From the NCBI GenBank assembly GCA_023151185.1, contig JAKLJL010000013.1, forward strand, positions 1 through 64,000: DNA of 64,000 nt, read 5' to 3'. Below are positions 52,924 through 62,641 of the stretch, one piece after another. The DNA comes from Bacteroidota bacterium (lineage in GTDB: Bacteria > Bacteroidota > JABWAT01). Made by a program: the position numbers and the translations under genes. Below the pieces are notes generated by a model. The model did no database searches, had not been told where the DNA came from, and saw only the letters and a list, made by a program, of their open reading frames with translations. Within the stretch, counting starts at the first letter, position 1. Each line of letters begins with the position of its first letter.

Positions 52924-52988
52924 TTGCACTCTCTTTTGCTTTTGCTGCGTTTGCCTGTGTGTGGTTGCAAAAGCAAATGTGAGTGCAA
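52924..52988. repeat. Imperfect 22-bp inverted repeat after the P-type ATPase gene
   Basis: TTGCACTCTCTTTTGCTTTT (plus GC) pairs with GCAAAAGCAAATGTGAGTGC (plus AA), 19 of 22 positions, with a 21-base loop. It follows the ATPase stop by about 40 bases, where a terminator would be expected, but no T-run follows. Confidence 0.5.
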
Positions 52989-53029
52989 ATGAGTGGGTTT
53001 TGTATGCACTGTCATTACGATTGCAGGTT

Positions 53030-54934
53030 TCAATGTCCGCTTACAATTTTATTTTCAAACTTCATCAAATTCAAACTTGTCAAAATTACTATAAGTGTTA
53101 CTCCAACGTATGCTGCAATAGCGAAAACCAAATTGCTGTAACCAATAAAGGCAAGCGTTATGAAAATGAGTTTAACTGCTATTGCTCCAATGGTGTTGAA
53201 TTTTATTCTGCGTAAAGTTTTTTGACTTAACCGAATGAGAAACGGAATGAGTGAAAGTTTATCGTTCATTAATGCAATGTTTGCGGTTTCTATGGCGGTG
53301 TCGCTTCCTGCTGCTCCCATTGCTATGCCTACGGTGCTTTGTGCAAGGGCTGGTGCATCGTTTATGCCATCGCCTACCATTGCTACAAATTTATATTGCT
53401 GCAATAGTTCTTTGATTTTTTCGGCTTTGTTTTCGGGTAGCATATTGCCGAATATTTTTTTGATGCCTACTTGCTGTGCTACATAGTTTGCTGCTTTTTC
53501 GCTGTCGCCTGTAAGCATTACAGGTTCTATGTTCATAGCTTCTATTTCTTTTAACGCTGCTGCACTGTCGGGTTTTATTTCGTCCATCAATCCAATAATT
53601 CCTGCAACTCCATTGCCAAAACTTACTACTACACTAGTTTTGCCTTGGGCTGAAAGTTGCTCTACAATTTTTAGTGCTTCATTGTCTATGGTTTGAGTTT
53701 CTTGTATAAAATCTAATTTGCCTACATAAATTGTTTCGTCCTCACACACCAAACATTTTGCAGTTGCCCCTTTGCCCATAATGCTTTTGAAACCTTCGGT
53801 TTTGTGTGGTTCAAAACCTTCCTTCTTGCTTGCATCAACTATGGCTTGTGCCAATGGGTGTTCGGAAAATATTTCTGCTCCTGCGGTGCAAGCCAATAGT
53901 TCTTCACGGCTTGTTCCGTTCAATGGGAAAATATCCGACACGATTGGATTTCCAAAAGTGATGGTTCGTGTTTTGTCTAATGCAATTGCTTTTATTGATG
54001 CCAATGCTTCAATATATTTTCCACCTTTAACTAATGCTCCTTTTACTGATGCGTTGCCTATGGCTGCATAAATTGCAACGGGTGTAGAGATGACTAATGC
54101 ACAAGGACAAGCAATAACTAAAAGTGTAATTGCCTGTTGTAACCAATGGTTAAAATCTAATTGCATTGCAAATACGGGAATTACAAAAACTAAAATTGCC
54201 ATTGCAATAATGGACGGTGTGTAATACTTTGAAAATTGCTGAATGAATTTTTGAGTTTCACTTTTGTTGCCTTGTGCTTCAAATGTTAGGCGAATGATTT
54301 TTGAGAAAGTTGTATCAACAGAAAGTTTGGTTGTTTCCATTTCTATGAAACCATTTTTGTTTAGCGTTCCTGCAAATAAATTATCGCCTATGCGTTTGTC
54401 TTTAGCAATTGGTTCGCCTGTGATGGCAGCTTCATCAACCATTGTTTCGCCTGAAATAATTTTGCCGTCAAGCGGTATCATTTCACCTGCTTTGACTTGA
54501 ATGATTGTGCCGACTGCAATTTTATCAATAGCCACATTTGCATTTTCAGTTTTTACAAAAGCGGTCTTGGGTGCTTTGCTTACTAATTCATCTAATGCAG
54601 ATTTTGAATTTTCAATTCCTATATCTTCTAATCGTTCGCCTAAAACATAAAGCACTATTACAACTGCTGCTTCTGGATATTCGCCCAAATAAAATGCTCC
54701 GATAACGGCAATAGTCATTAGTAAATTGATGCTGCTGAATTTGAGTTTGATGATTGCTTTTACTCCGTTCCATAAAACATTGTAGCCAATTCCTAAAATA
54801 AAAATGGCGAAAAAAAAAGGTGCATAAGGCATTGGTATGTGTATGCCGATGATAGAAAGAATTTCTAACGCAACTACTATTGTGATTGCTGAAAGAAGAA
54901 AAAGGAATTTTTTATCGTTGATTGGTAACTTCAT
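53030..54934 (-). CDS. Heavy-metal P-type ATPase (CPC class) with DKTRT motif
   Basis: The 634-aa protein has the P1B topology: eight predicted helices, CPC in IACPCALVIS at about 279, ATP-binding region with SEHPLAQAI, GDGINDAPAL at the hinge, and actuator AAITGEP. No N-terminal metal-binding HMA domain is present. The phosphorylation motif reads DKTRT at 320-324, where nearly all P-type ATPases have DKTGT; the codon is CGA, one base away from GGA. The change could impair the pump or be a sequencing or assembly error. It is the last gene of the metal module, 23 bases after CusB. Zn, Cd, Pb or Cu efflux is likely. Confidence 0.85.
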   Translation of the reverse strand: MKLPINDKKFLFLLSAITIVVALEILSIIGIHIPMPYAPFFFAIFILGIGYNVLWNGVKAIIKLKFSSINLLMTIAVIGAFYLGEYPEAAVVIVLYVLGERLEDIGIENSKSALDELVSKAPKTAFVKTENANVAIDKIAVGTIIQVKAGEMIPLDGKIISGETMVDEAAITGEPIAKDKRIGDNLFAGTLNKNGFIEMETTKLSVDTTFSKIIRLTFEAQGNKSETQKFIQQFSKYYTPSIIAMAILVFVIPVFAMQLDFNHWLQQAITLLVIACPCALVISTPVAIYAAIGNASVKGALVKGGKYIEALASIKAIALDKTRTITFGNPIVSDIFPLNGTSREELLACTAGAEIFSEHPLAQAIVDASKKEGFEPHKTEGFKSIMGKGATAKCLVCEDETIYVGKLDFIQETQTIDNEALKIVEQLSAQGKTSVVVSFGNGVAGIIGLMDEIKPDSAAALKEIEAMNIEPVMLTGDSEKAANYVAQQVGIKKIFGNMLPENKAEKIKELLQQYKFVAMVGDGINDAPALAQSTVGIAMGAAGSDTAIETANIALMNDKLSLIPFLIRLSQKTLRRIKFNTIGAIAVKLIFITLAFIGYSNLVFAIAAYVGVTLIVILTSLNLMKFENKIVSGH

Positions 54935-54957
54935 TGTATGATTATTTTAAAATTTAA

Positions 54958-56232
54958 TTAATGTTCGTGTGCTTCACCTTTGTTGTTCATTTTAGCCAAA
55001 ATAAAAAATGCACCGTTCACAACAACTTTACTGTTTGCTGGAATATCTTTTAGCAAAGTAATTTCGCTGTAACCCACATCGGTAGTGCCTTTTCGGATGG
55101 GGATTTTTTCAAAGGTTGTTCCTTCTTCGTTGTGTTCGGGTTTTTCCTTTTCGCTGTGTTGGTGTCCGCCTTCATCGTGCTTGTGTTCGGTAGTTTCTTT
55201 TTCCGAATGATGTTCTTCTTCCTTATGAGCATCGGTAACAATAAAAATGTAGTCCTGCCCTTCGTGGTTTACAATGGCGTTGGTGGGCACTGCATCAACG
55301 GTAGCGTTTTCTAAACTTACCAATGCCGTAATGCTCATGCCGTCAATCAATCCCTGCTTGTTTCCTTTCACCATTGCATGAACGGCAACGGCTTTTGTGT
55401 TTTGCTCAAAGGTGTTACTGATGGCGAAAACATCTGCATCATATTCTTTGCCCGGATTGTTGGTGAGCGTAAAATGTATTGTTTGACCTTCTTTGAGTTT
55501 ATGCAAATCTTTTTCATACACATACAAATCCAAATGCAGTTGGCTGTTGTCCACTATTTCGGCAATAGGATTATTGGCATCTACAAAGCTTCCAATGTTT
55601 ACCATTACGTTGCTGATAGTGCCGTTTATAGGGCTTGTAATATTTATAACTGACTGGATATTTTCACTTGAAAGAGAATTTGTATTGATGCCGACAAGTT
55701 CTAATTGCTTTTGCAAACTTGCTTTACGGGCTTTCAATGTTTTTAGTTCTGCATCGGCTGACTGCAAGTTTTTCAATGCACCTGCATTGCCTTGTTGCAA
55801 TTCTTTTTGTCGGGTAAATTCTAATTGTGCTAACTCTGCCTTTGAAGAAACACTTAAAAATTCTTCTTGCATTGTGATGAAAGAATTATTTGAAATGGTG
55901 GCAATTACTTGTCCTTTGCTTACCGTATTTCCCGTTTGCACCAGAATAGATTTGATAACTCCACCCAATGATGCTGTAGCGTTTGCCCTGTTTTGATTAG
56001 GCACTTTCAAAAGTCCGTTGGCTTTGAGTGAAGCTGTGAGTTGCTTTTTCTCAATACTTCCCAACTCAATTTTTATGGATTTCATTTGCTCGGCTGTAAG
56101 CATAGCCGTGTTGGAGTTTTCGTGTTCATCGTGATGCTCGGTTTCTTCTCCGTGCGTTTCGGTTTTATTGCTGTTGCAGGATGCAAATACTATTGATGTT
56201 GCAAGGGCTGCTATAAAGATTATATTTTTCAT
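54958..56232 (-). CDS. RND efflux periplasmic adaptor, His-rich lipoprotein (CusB/CzcB-like)
   Basis: The 424-aa protein has a lipoprotein signal (MKNIIFIAALATSIVFASC) followed by ETHGEETEHHDEHENS, then the HlyD-type core: GGVIKSILVQTGNTVSKGQ (lipoyl-like), coiled-coil QKELQQGNAGALKNLQSADAE, and SPINGTISNVMVNIGSFVDA. A second His-rich loop, HKEEEHHSEKETTEHKHDEG, is inserted near 320. These segments can bind metal ions. It couples the inner-membrane pump to the outer-membrane channel; gap to CusA is 12 bases. Confidence 0.88.
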   Translation of the reverse strand: MKNIIFIAALATSIVFASCNSNKTETHGEETEHHDEHENSNTAMLTAEQMKSIKIELGSIEKKQLTASLKANGLLKVPNQNRANATASLGGVIKSILVQTGNTVSKGQVIATISNNSFITMQEEFLSVSSKAELAQLEFTRQKELQQGNAGALKNLQSADAELKTLKARKASLQKQLELVGINTNSLSSENIQSVINITSPINGTISNVMVNIGSFVDANNPIAEIVDNSQLHLDLYVYEKDLHKLKEGQTIHFTLTNNPGKEYDADVFAISNTFEQNTKAVAVHAMVKGNKQGLIDGMSITALVSLENATVDAVPTNAIVNHEGQDYIFIVTDAHKEEEHHSEKETTEHKHDEGGHQHSEKEKPEHNEEGTTFEKIPIRKGTTDVGYSEITLLKDIPANSKVVVNGAFFILAKMNNKGEAHEH

Positions 56233-56244
56233 TTTTGTGAAATT

Positions 56245-59200
56245 TTATTTGTTGATTAAGAAATTAATGTTGATGACTGACTGATTGAGTTGGTTAACAC
56301 TTTGCAGATAATTCAACTGCACATCGGTAGCGGTTTGCAATGCCTGTAAGTATTCTATGTAGCCAATGTCGCCACTTTTGAAACCAAGCGTTGCGGTGCT
56401 GATAATTATTTCGGCATTAGGCAAGGCAGTTGATTGGTAGAAATTGTATTGCGACAAATTCTGGTTGTATTGCTGAAAAGCATTTTTCAGTTGGTTTTGT
56501 AAAATGAGTTTTCCGTTGTCGGCTTCTGCTTGCAATGCCTGTTGCTTGTAGTTCAGCGATTTTATTCTTGATGCGTTGCTGAAAAAAGTAAGCGGAACAC
56601 TGATACCGACACTAACACCCTGAAAGCGTTTGGTGCCGTCAAAATTCACTTCCGTTCCATTTACATTTTGAAACCCGATTAAGGACTGATTGAAATAACC
56701 CACACTGAAATTGGGAAACGCAGAGGCGGTTTCAACTTTCTTGTTTTGCTCTGCAATTACTGCTTGCTGATACAACACTTTCAAAGAAGGATTATTTGCA
56801 ACAAGCGTGGTGTCAAACGAATTGCTTAACACAAGCGGTTGCAAATTTTCATTTACGCTAATTGTAAAATCTTCGCTTGTATTCATCAGTGTTTTCAGCG
56901 AATTGTAAGCGGTTGCAAACTCGGTTTCGTTTTGTTTGAGTAAAAGCAAAAGCTGTCCCCGTTTGGTTTCGGCTGTGGTTTTTTCCAACAGATTTGTTTC
57001 ACCTGTTTTGTAACGCAAAGCGGCAGCACTTACAAAATCCTTATACAAACTGTCTAACGATTGCAGTTGTTTTTTTGCAGTTTGCAAATACTGTAACTGA
57101 TAAAACCAGTATTGCACCTGTGCTTTTATTTCGTTGGCTGTGGCTTGCTGTTGCAATTCACTGTTTTGCAATTCGGCTTTATACAAACCTGATTTTGCTG
57201 TGTAATAAGTAGGGAAGGGAATACTTTGTGAAATCTGAAACGCATTATCATTATTGATGGTATTGAATTGTCCGTATTGAAAATTCACATCTGTTTTAGG
57301 CAATTCAAATACCGATTTTTTTAACGTAGCGGAAGATTGCACATTGAGTTGTTGGGATTGCATTTCTAAATTATTTTTCAGTGCGGTGCTTATTGCATCA
57401 TCAACCGAAATGGTTTTGGTTGATGGCGTTTGAGCATTTGCCATATTGAATGAAAGCAATGCAAATACTAAAACTACAGTTGTAGAAATACTTTTTTTCG
57501 CTTTTCCAATTTTAGAAAACAAAACATACAATAAAGGCAATACAAACAGTGTCAAGAATGTGGCTGTAAGCAATCCACCTATCACCACGGTTGCCAATGG
57601 TTTTTGTACTTCTGCTCCTGCACTGTGCGAAAGTGCCATTGGCAAAAATCCTAATGATGCAACAGTGGCGGTCATTAGCACTGGTCGCAAACGAATTTTT
57701 GTTCCTTCAATTACCCTTTGTATTACATCACTCACTCCGTCTTTTTCTAATTGGTTGAATGTGCTGACTAATACAATTCCATTTAGCACCGCCACACCAA
57801 ACAAGGCAATGAAACCAACACCTGCTGAAATACTAAATGGCATATCACGAATGAGTAACGCAAACACACCGCCTATTGCACTCATGGGAATGGCTGCGTA
57901 AATAAGAGTGGCTTGTTTTACTGAAGTGAAAGTGAAGTAGAGCAACATAAAAATGAGAGCCAATGCAACAGGCACGGCTATCATCAACCGTGCGGATGCG
58001 GCTTGCAGGTTTTCAAATGTGCCTCCGTAGGTGTAATAATATCCTTCTGGAAGTTTAACTTTCGTGTCTAACTGTTCCTGAATTTCTTTTACCACACTGG
58101 CTACATCTCTGCCATTTACATTAAAGCCGACTACAATTCTCCTCTTGCCATCTTCACGGCTTATTTGTGAAGGTCCCAATTCCATTTTAATTTCTGCCAC
58201 TTGTGATAAAGGAATTTGTGTTCCGTTGGCAAGAGGAATATAGAAGTGGTCTAAATCGTCAATGTCGCTTCGGTGCAAACTGTCTAACCGCACCACCAAA
58301 TCAAACCGTCTTTCATTTTCAAAAACGACGCCTGCCGTTCCACCTGCAAAGGCAGTGCTTACAATGTGATTGATGTCTTCAATGTTCAATCCGTAGTTTG
58401 CAATTTGTGTCCTGTTGTATGTGATTACAATTTGCGGAAGCCCTGCAACCCTTTCTACACTCGGTTCGGTAGCACCTTCCACACTTTGAACAATTGCATT
58501 TACTTTATTGGCATAGTTCAAAAGAGTATCCATGTCCTCACCAAATATTTTTACTGCAACATCTTGCCTTATGCCAGTCATGAGTTCATTGAAACGCATT
58601 TGAATGGGTTGGTTTTTTTCAAAGAACACACCGGGAATAACTTCCAGTTTCTCCATGATTTCATCTGCAAGTTCCTCATAGGAAATATCCCGTTTCCATT
58701 CATCGGGCTGTTTCAGAATTACCATCATGTCGGTGGCTTCGGGAGGCATAGGGTCGGTTGGCACTTCGGCACTTCCTGTTTTACCAACTACCATCTTCAC
58801 CTCGTCAAACTGTTTGATGATTCTTGATGCCTGCATACTTGTTTCAATGCTTTGAGAAAGCGATGTGCCTTGCGGCAATATGCAGTGAAAAGCAAAATCG
58901 CCTTCGGCAAGAACGGGAATAAATTCGCCTCCCAATCGTGTGAACATAAAAATACTTACCGCAAAAGCGAACACCGTTGCACCAACCACAATTCTTTTTG
59001 CGTGAATGGCTTTTTGTAAAAGCGGTGTGTAAATGCCTTGGAAAAAATCCATTATCCTGTCACTGATATTTCTTTTGTGCGAAGTTTTCTTGCTCAGAAA
59101 AACTGAAGAAATCATCGGGATGTAAGTGAGTGAAAGAAGAAACGCACCCAGAATGGCAAACGAAACAGTTTGAGCCATTGGTCCAAACATTTTTCCTTCA

Positions 59201-60615
59201 ATGCCAATCAATGAAAGAATTGGGAGGTAAACGATGAGAATAATTATTTGTCCGAATGCAGCACTGCTCATCATTCGTTTTGCACTTTGAAAAACTGTTT
59301 CGTCTAATTGCTTCTGCGACAAAACATTTGTTGATTTACCTGCATGTTCATAAGCAACTCGGTGAAAAATCGCTTCCACAATAATTACCGCACCGTCCAC
59401 AATCAAACCAAAATCAATTGCTCCTAAACTCATCAAGTTTGCACTCACACCAAACACATTCATCATTCCCAATGCAAACAGCATTGATAAAGGAATTGCA
59501 CTTGCCACAATTAAACCTGCACGAAGGTTTCCTAAAAACAGAACCAAAACGAAAATCACAATCAATGCACCCTCAATCAAATTTTTCTCTACCGTTCCAA
59601 TGGCACGATTCACTAAATCGGTTCTGTCCAAGTAAGGTTCAATCACTACATCATCAGGCAAAGATTTTTGAATGGTTGTCATTTTCGCTTTTATGCTTTT
59701 CACTACTTCGGCACTGTTGTATCCTTTCAACATCATCACCACTCCACCTACTGCATCCACTTCACCATTGTAAGTCAAAGCACCATAGCGGACAGCGCTT
59801 CCAAAATCCACATCGGCTACATCTTTAATCAAAATAGGTATTCCATTAGGACTGTTTTTTACCACAATGTTTTTCACATCATCTATTGAACTCACTAAAC
59901 CAACTCCACGAATGAAATAGGCGTTGGGTTTTTTGTCAATGTATGCACCGCCTGTGTTTTCGTTGTTCATTTCCAAAGCCGAAAAGATTTCGGGAATGGA
60001 AATGTTCATTGCTAAAAGTTTGTCGGGGTTTACTGCAACTTCATATTGTTTGAGTTTGCCACCAAAAGAATTTACCTCTGCAATTCCTGCAGTGCCGTAA
60101 AGTTGTCGGGCAACAATCCAGTCCTGCATGGTTCTCAATTCCATTGCAGAATATTTTTGTTCGCTTCCTTCTTTCGGGTGAATGATGTATTGATAAACTT
60201 CCCCCAAGCCCGTGCTTACTGGTGCTAATTCGGGTTGACCAACTCCTTTAGGGATTTTTTCTTCGGCTTCTTTTAATTTTTCGTTGATGAGTTGCCTTGC
60301 GAAATACACATCCACTTTGTCTTTGAACACAACGGTAACAACCGAAAGTCCAAATCGTGAAATGCTTCGCAACTCTTCCAAATCGGGAAGGTTGGCAATG
60401 CTTTGTTCTATTGGGTAAGTTACCAACTGCTCCACCTCTTGCCCTGCAAGCGTTGGGCAACGTGTTATGATTTGCACTTGGTTGTTGGTGATGTCGGGAA
60501 GAGCATCAATAGGCAGTTTGCTTGCACTCCACACTCCCCAAATAATGAGTGCAAAGGTCATCAAGGCAATGATGAATTTGTTTTTTATGCTGAACGCAAT
60601 TATTTTTTCTAACAT
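56245..60615 (-). CDS. CusA/CzcA heavy-metal RND pump fused to a TolC-like outer-membrane domain
   Basis: A 1456-aa protein. Residues 1-1040 are a complete RND pump of the heavy-metal type: KFIIALMTFALIIWGVWSAS (first helix), DFGLIVDGAVIIVEAIFHR in TM4, and SAGVGFIALFGVAVLNGIVL in TM11. After a linker (KAKKSISTTVVLVFALLSFN), residues 1060-1456 resemble the coiled-coil part of outer-membrane factors: ISVDDAISTALKNNLEMQSQ and a repeat near TATDVQLNYLQSVNQLNQSV. The linker has the hydrophobic look of a former signal peptide. Such fusions occur in Bacteroidota. It would expel Cu, Ag, Zn, Co or Cd. Upstream of CusB and the P-type ATPase. Confidence 0.9.
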   Translation of the reverse strand: MLEKIIAFSIKNKFIIALMTFALIIWGVWSASKLPIDALPDITNNQVQIITRCPTLAGQEVEQLVTYPIEQSIANLPDLEELRSISRFGLSVVTVVFKDKVDVYFARQLINEKLKEAEEKIPKGVGQPELAPVSTGLGEVYQYIIHPKEGSEQKYSAMELRTMQDWIVARQLYGTAGIAEVNSFGGKLKQYEVAVNPDKLLAMNISIPEIFSALEMNNENTGGAYIDKKPNAYFIRGVGLVSSIDDVKNIVVKNSPNGIPILIKDVADVDFGSAVRYGALTYNGEVDAVGGVVMMLKGYNSAEVVKSIKAKMTTIQKSLPDDVVIEPYLDRTDLVNRAIGTVEKNLIEGALIVIFVLVLFLGNLRAGLIVASAIPLSMLFALGMMNVFGVSANLMSLGAIDFGLIVDGAVIIVEAIFHRVAYEHAGKSTNVLSQKQLDETVFQSAKRMMSSAAFGQIIILIVYLPILSLIGIEGKMFGPMAQTVSFAILGAFLLSLTYIPMISSVFLSKKTSHKRNISDRIMDFFQGIYTPLLQKAIHAKRIVVGATVFAFAVSIFMFTRLGGEFIPVLAEGDFAFHCILPQGTSLSQSIETSMQASRIIKQFDEVKMVVGKTGSAEVPTDPMPPEATDMMVILKQPDEWKRDISYEELADEIMEKLEVIPGVFFEKNQPIQMRFNELMTGIRQDVAVKIFGEDMDTLLNYANKVNAIVQSVEGATEPSVERVAGLPQIVITYNRTQIANYGLNIEDINHIVSTAFAGGTAGVVFENERRFDLVVRLDSLHRSDIDDLDHFYIPLANGTQIPLSQVAEIKMELGPSQISREDGKRRIVVGFNVNGRDVASVVKEIQEQLDTKVKLPEGYYYTYGGTFENLQAASARLMIAVPVALALIFMLLYFTFTSVKQATLIYAAIPMSAIGGVFALLIRDMPFSISAGVGFIALFGVAVLNGIVLVSTFNQLEKDGVSDVIQRVIEGTKIRLRPVLMTATVASLGFLPMALSHSAGAEVQKPLATVVIGGLLTATFLTLFVLPLLYVLFSKIGKAKKSISTTVVLVFALLSFNMANAQTPSTKTISVDDAISTALKNNLEMQSQQLNVQSSATLKKSVFELPKTDVNFQYGQFNTINNDNAFQISQSIPFPTYYTAKSGLYKAELQNSELQQQATANEIKAQVQYWFYQLQYLQTAKKQLQSLDSLYKDFVSAAALRYKTGETNLLEKTTAETKRGQLLLLLKQNETEFATAYNSLKTLMNTSEDFTISVNENLQPLVLSNSFDTTLVANNPSLKVLYQQAVIAEQNKKVETASAFPNFSVGYFNQSLIGFQNVNGTEVNFDGTKRFQGVSVGISVPLTFFSNASRIKSLNYKQQALQAEADNGKLILQNQLKNAFQQYNQNLSQYNFYQSTALPNAEIIISTATLGFKSGDIGYIEYLQALQTATDVQLNYLQSVNQLNQSVININFLINK

Positions 60616-60716
60616 ATTTTAATCAGTTTAATGAATGAATACACGATTACTTGCGGTGCGTTAGTACCGTAAGTAGTTTTGTTTTGTCCCGCTGAAAGCG
60701 GAAAATCATAAATTCA

Positions 60717-61040
60717 TTAACTGATTTTCGGCGGTTGCCAAATAGACAAATACACCTCTGAAACAAATGAGGCGCTGTACATCGGGAATTTGTCTAACGA
60801 AACAGGAACGTTAAGGGTTAAACTGTAATTACTAAACGAACTACTAAAAGTTTGTCCGCAACAAGCACACATACAAAAAGGTGAGCAATGCTCGGTGTCG
60901 CTGTCGTGGTCTGAATGGTATGTTGTTGCGAAAGTGGATTGGACGGCACTCTGATATTTACAGTCGTCATTGTCGCTGCACGGCATGACTGCCAGAGCCA
61001 ACAAGCAAAAACTAAAAAAGAGTGTCAAAAATGTTTTCAC
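60717..61040 (-). CDS. Small Cys-rich secreted protein, first gene of the metal module
   Basis: The 107-aa protein has a signal peptide (MKTFLTLFFSFCLLALAVMP) and a Cys-rich middle with CSDNDDCKYQ and EHCSPFCMCACCGQTF. It resembles small proteins that precede CusA-like genes in Bacteroidota (DUF6660 is my best memory of the family name). Cysteines and the gene order suggest metal binding or sensing in the envelope. It lies 101 bases before the RND gene. Confidence 0.65.
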   Translation of the reverse strand: MKTFLTLFFSFCLLALAVMPCSDNDDCKYQSAVQSTFATTYHSDHDSDTEHCSPFCMCACCGQTFSSSFSNYSLTLNVPVSLDKFPMYSASFVSEVYLSIWQPPKIS

Positions 61041-61264
61041 AGGACAAATGTAGGAAAAAAAATTGTCAATTTAAAACAAAACTGTCGGATGGCACTGGTG
61101 TGGTTGGGCAAAATCAAAATGTGCTGCAAAAGCGGGTCGGTTTGTGGGTGGCTTTGCAGCTCTCTTTATTTTGCGAAGGGATAGCCAAACGGCTTTGCCG
61201 AAAATTGTACTTTCGGTCGGGTTTTGTCTGGCGGTTGATAGTTGCACGGTCGGGTTTTAGGGTT

Positions 61265-61273
61265 GCTGATAAC
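61265..61273 (-). other. Putative module boundary core site
   Basis: On the minus strand GTTATCAGC. It is the perfect reverse complement of GCTGATAAC that opens attC-like element 2 in the same direction, 8.4 kb away. It thus forms the start of the metal module. No attC-like arms lie on the far side, so this edge could be the attachment site of the array or a secondary insertion point. Confidence 0.45.
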
Positions 61274-61759
61274 TCTCTTATATAAGCCCCTTTTATACCC
61301 ATATCTATCCTGCACTAGTGAAAGATATGAGAATAAGTGTGTTCCTTAGCTTGTACTAATATCTGCTCTTTTACTTTCAGGCGCAATACAGGAAACCCCT
61401 GAATCTTTGGGTCTAAAGGGCCTTAGTTTTCGCCGGTTCAGGACCTTAGAGAGTCTCAGGTGTCAGTCCGGCAGGGACCATCTGCCCAGGTTCACTTAAC
61501 GATCCCTGAATTTCAACCATCGCCGTATCAACTTGATAAGCTGGCCTCACTTTTTCAGTCACCGGTCGGTCTATAGTGGAAACCCCCCAAGACGCAAAGG
61601 CGCAAAGGTGCACCCTTTTTGTGAGACAGGGACTGAAACATCAATCGGTTACCGGCGCTTTTCAGTTAGCTGCGATGAACCTGATGGAAAGCAAAACCCC
61701 TGAAACTGCACCCCCGCCAATTTGCAGGCACGATGGCGGCGTTTCGTCGTTTTCAATTT
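61274..61759. other. Gene-free spacer between metal module and Fic gene
   Basis: No credible ORF. It contains the left copies of two short direct repeats that recur on the far side of the Fic gene: TTCAGGCGCAATACAG at 61376 and a 76-base segment at 61545-61620. Composition is closer to the core genome than to the metal module. Confidence 0.6.
61545..61620. repeat. Direct repeat flanking the Fic gene, left copy
   Basis: CCTCACTTTTTCAGTCACCG followed by GTCGGTCTATAG, GGAAACCCC, and CGCAAAGGTGCACCCTTTT; recurs at 62864-62930 with a 9-base difference in the middle (GACGCAAAGG present here only). Confidence 0.75.
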
Positions 61760-62641
61760 TCACTCTTTTTCTTCATAATAATAGGAATAGTCAATTCCTT
61801 TCATAAACATTTCACGGTCATTTATTTTGTCAGTAAGCGCAGAACGCAAAAGAGCCTTTAGAATACTGCTTTCTGCCGGACTTAGCTTCATTGCATTCAT
61901 ATAGTCTCTTTTACTTATTTTACTCCAGTCAACGCATTTTTTAAGGTGTAATTTTAACATCAAATCCAACCATATCCGTGTACTTCTGCCATTACCTTCC
62001 ATAAAAGGATGGGCAATATTCATTTCAACATATTTAGTAACAATTTCGTCGAATGAATTTTCCGGCATTGCATCCACCCGCTTTAATGTATCACCTAAAA
62101 AGCGTGAAGCAGCAAATTGAAATCCTCCTTTTGAAATATTCTTTTGCCTGATTTGCCCTGCAAAATCATACAATCCTCCAAACAAATAGGCATGAATCTG
62201 CTGTAAGCCTTTGGCTGTCCCAACTTCAATGTGTTCAATAAACGAACTTTCAAATAAGGCATACGCTTTTGTTTTACTTTTTCCGTCTATACTCTCATCA
62301 CCATAAGTAAACCAGTCAATAAACCGGTTTGCTTTTTTTCCGGGAAATTCTTTACCCAATGCAATTATGCCGTTATAATCCAACATATCAGCAAACCGTC
62401 TTTTTCCGTCGGGAGCAGGAAACTTCAACTGGGTAGCAGCACTAACCACTTGGCTGTTTTCCTTCTTTAACTTTGCTTTAAGGTACTTCCAATAATTGCG
62501 GGTTTTTGCATAGTCATCCTGGTCGGTTAGCACTGCAACAATATCCAGCACTGAAAACCACCATTTTGCATTGTCTTCATCCCAGATAGCCCGTACTTCG
62601 CGGTCGTCAAAAAAACGGATGGATATTTTTGTGTTACTCAT
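61760..62641 (-). CDS. Bro-N/Fic domain protein (putative AMPylating enzyme)
   Basis: I start at the ATG at 62641 ([20 protein letters not shown]), giving 293 aa; the track start adds 22 residues. The N-terminal 110 residues resemble a Bro-N/phage-antirepressor domain ([32 protein letters not shown]). The Fic motif [12 protein letters not shown] lies at about 207-218. Fic proteins transfer AMP or other nucleotides to target proteins. The usual inhibitory (S/T)xxxE(G/N) helix was not seen, nor a small antitoxin gene next to it. It is AT-rich and lies between direct repeats, which points to an inserted element. Confidence 0.85.
   Translation of the reverse strand: MSNTKISIRFFDDREVRAIWDEDNAKWWFSVLDIVAVLTDQDDYAKTRNYWKYLKAKLKKENSQVVSAATQLKFPAPDGKRRFADMLDYNGIIALGKEFPGKKANRFIDWFTYGDESIDGKSKTKAYALFESSFIEHIEVGTAKGLQQIHAYLFGGLYDFAGQIRQKNISKGGFQFAASRFLGDTLKRVDAMPENSFDEIVTKYVEMNIAHPFMEGNGRSTRIWLDLMLKLHLKKCVDWSKISKRDYMNAMKLSPAESSILKALLRSALTDKINDREMFMKGIDYSYYYEEKE

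Noticed and set aside
52767-53033. 88-aa minus-strand ORF
   Set aside because: It runs through attC-like element 2 and the adjacent inverted repeat; no protein features.
61576-61806. 76-aa plus-strand ORF
   Set aside because: Lies in the direct repeat and runs antisense into the Fic gene.
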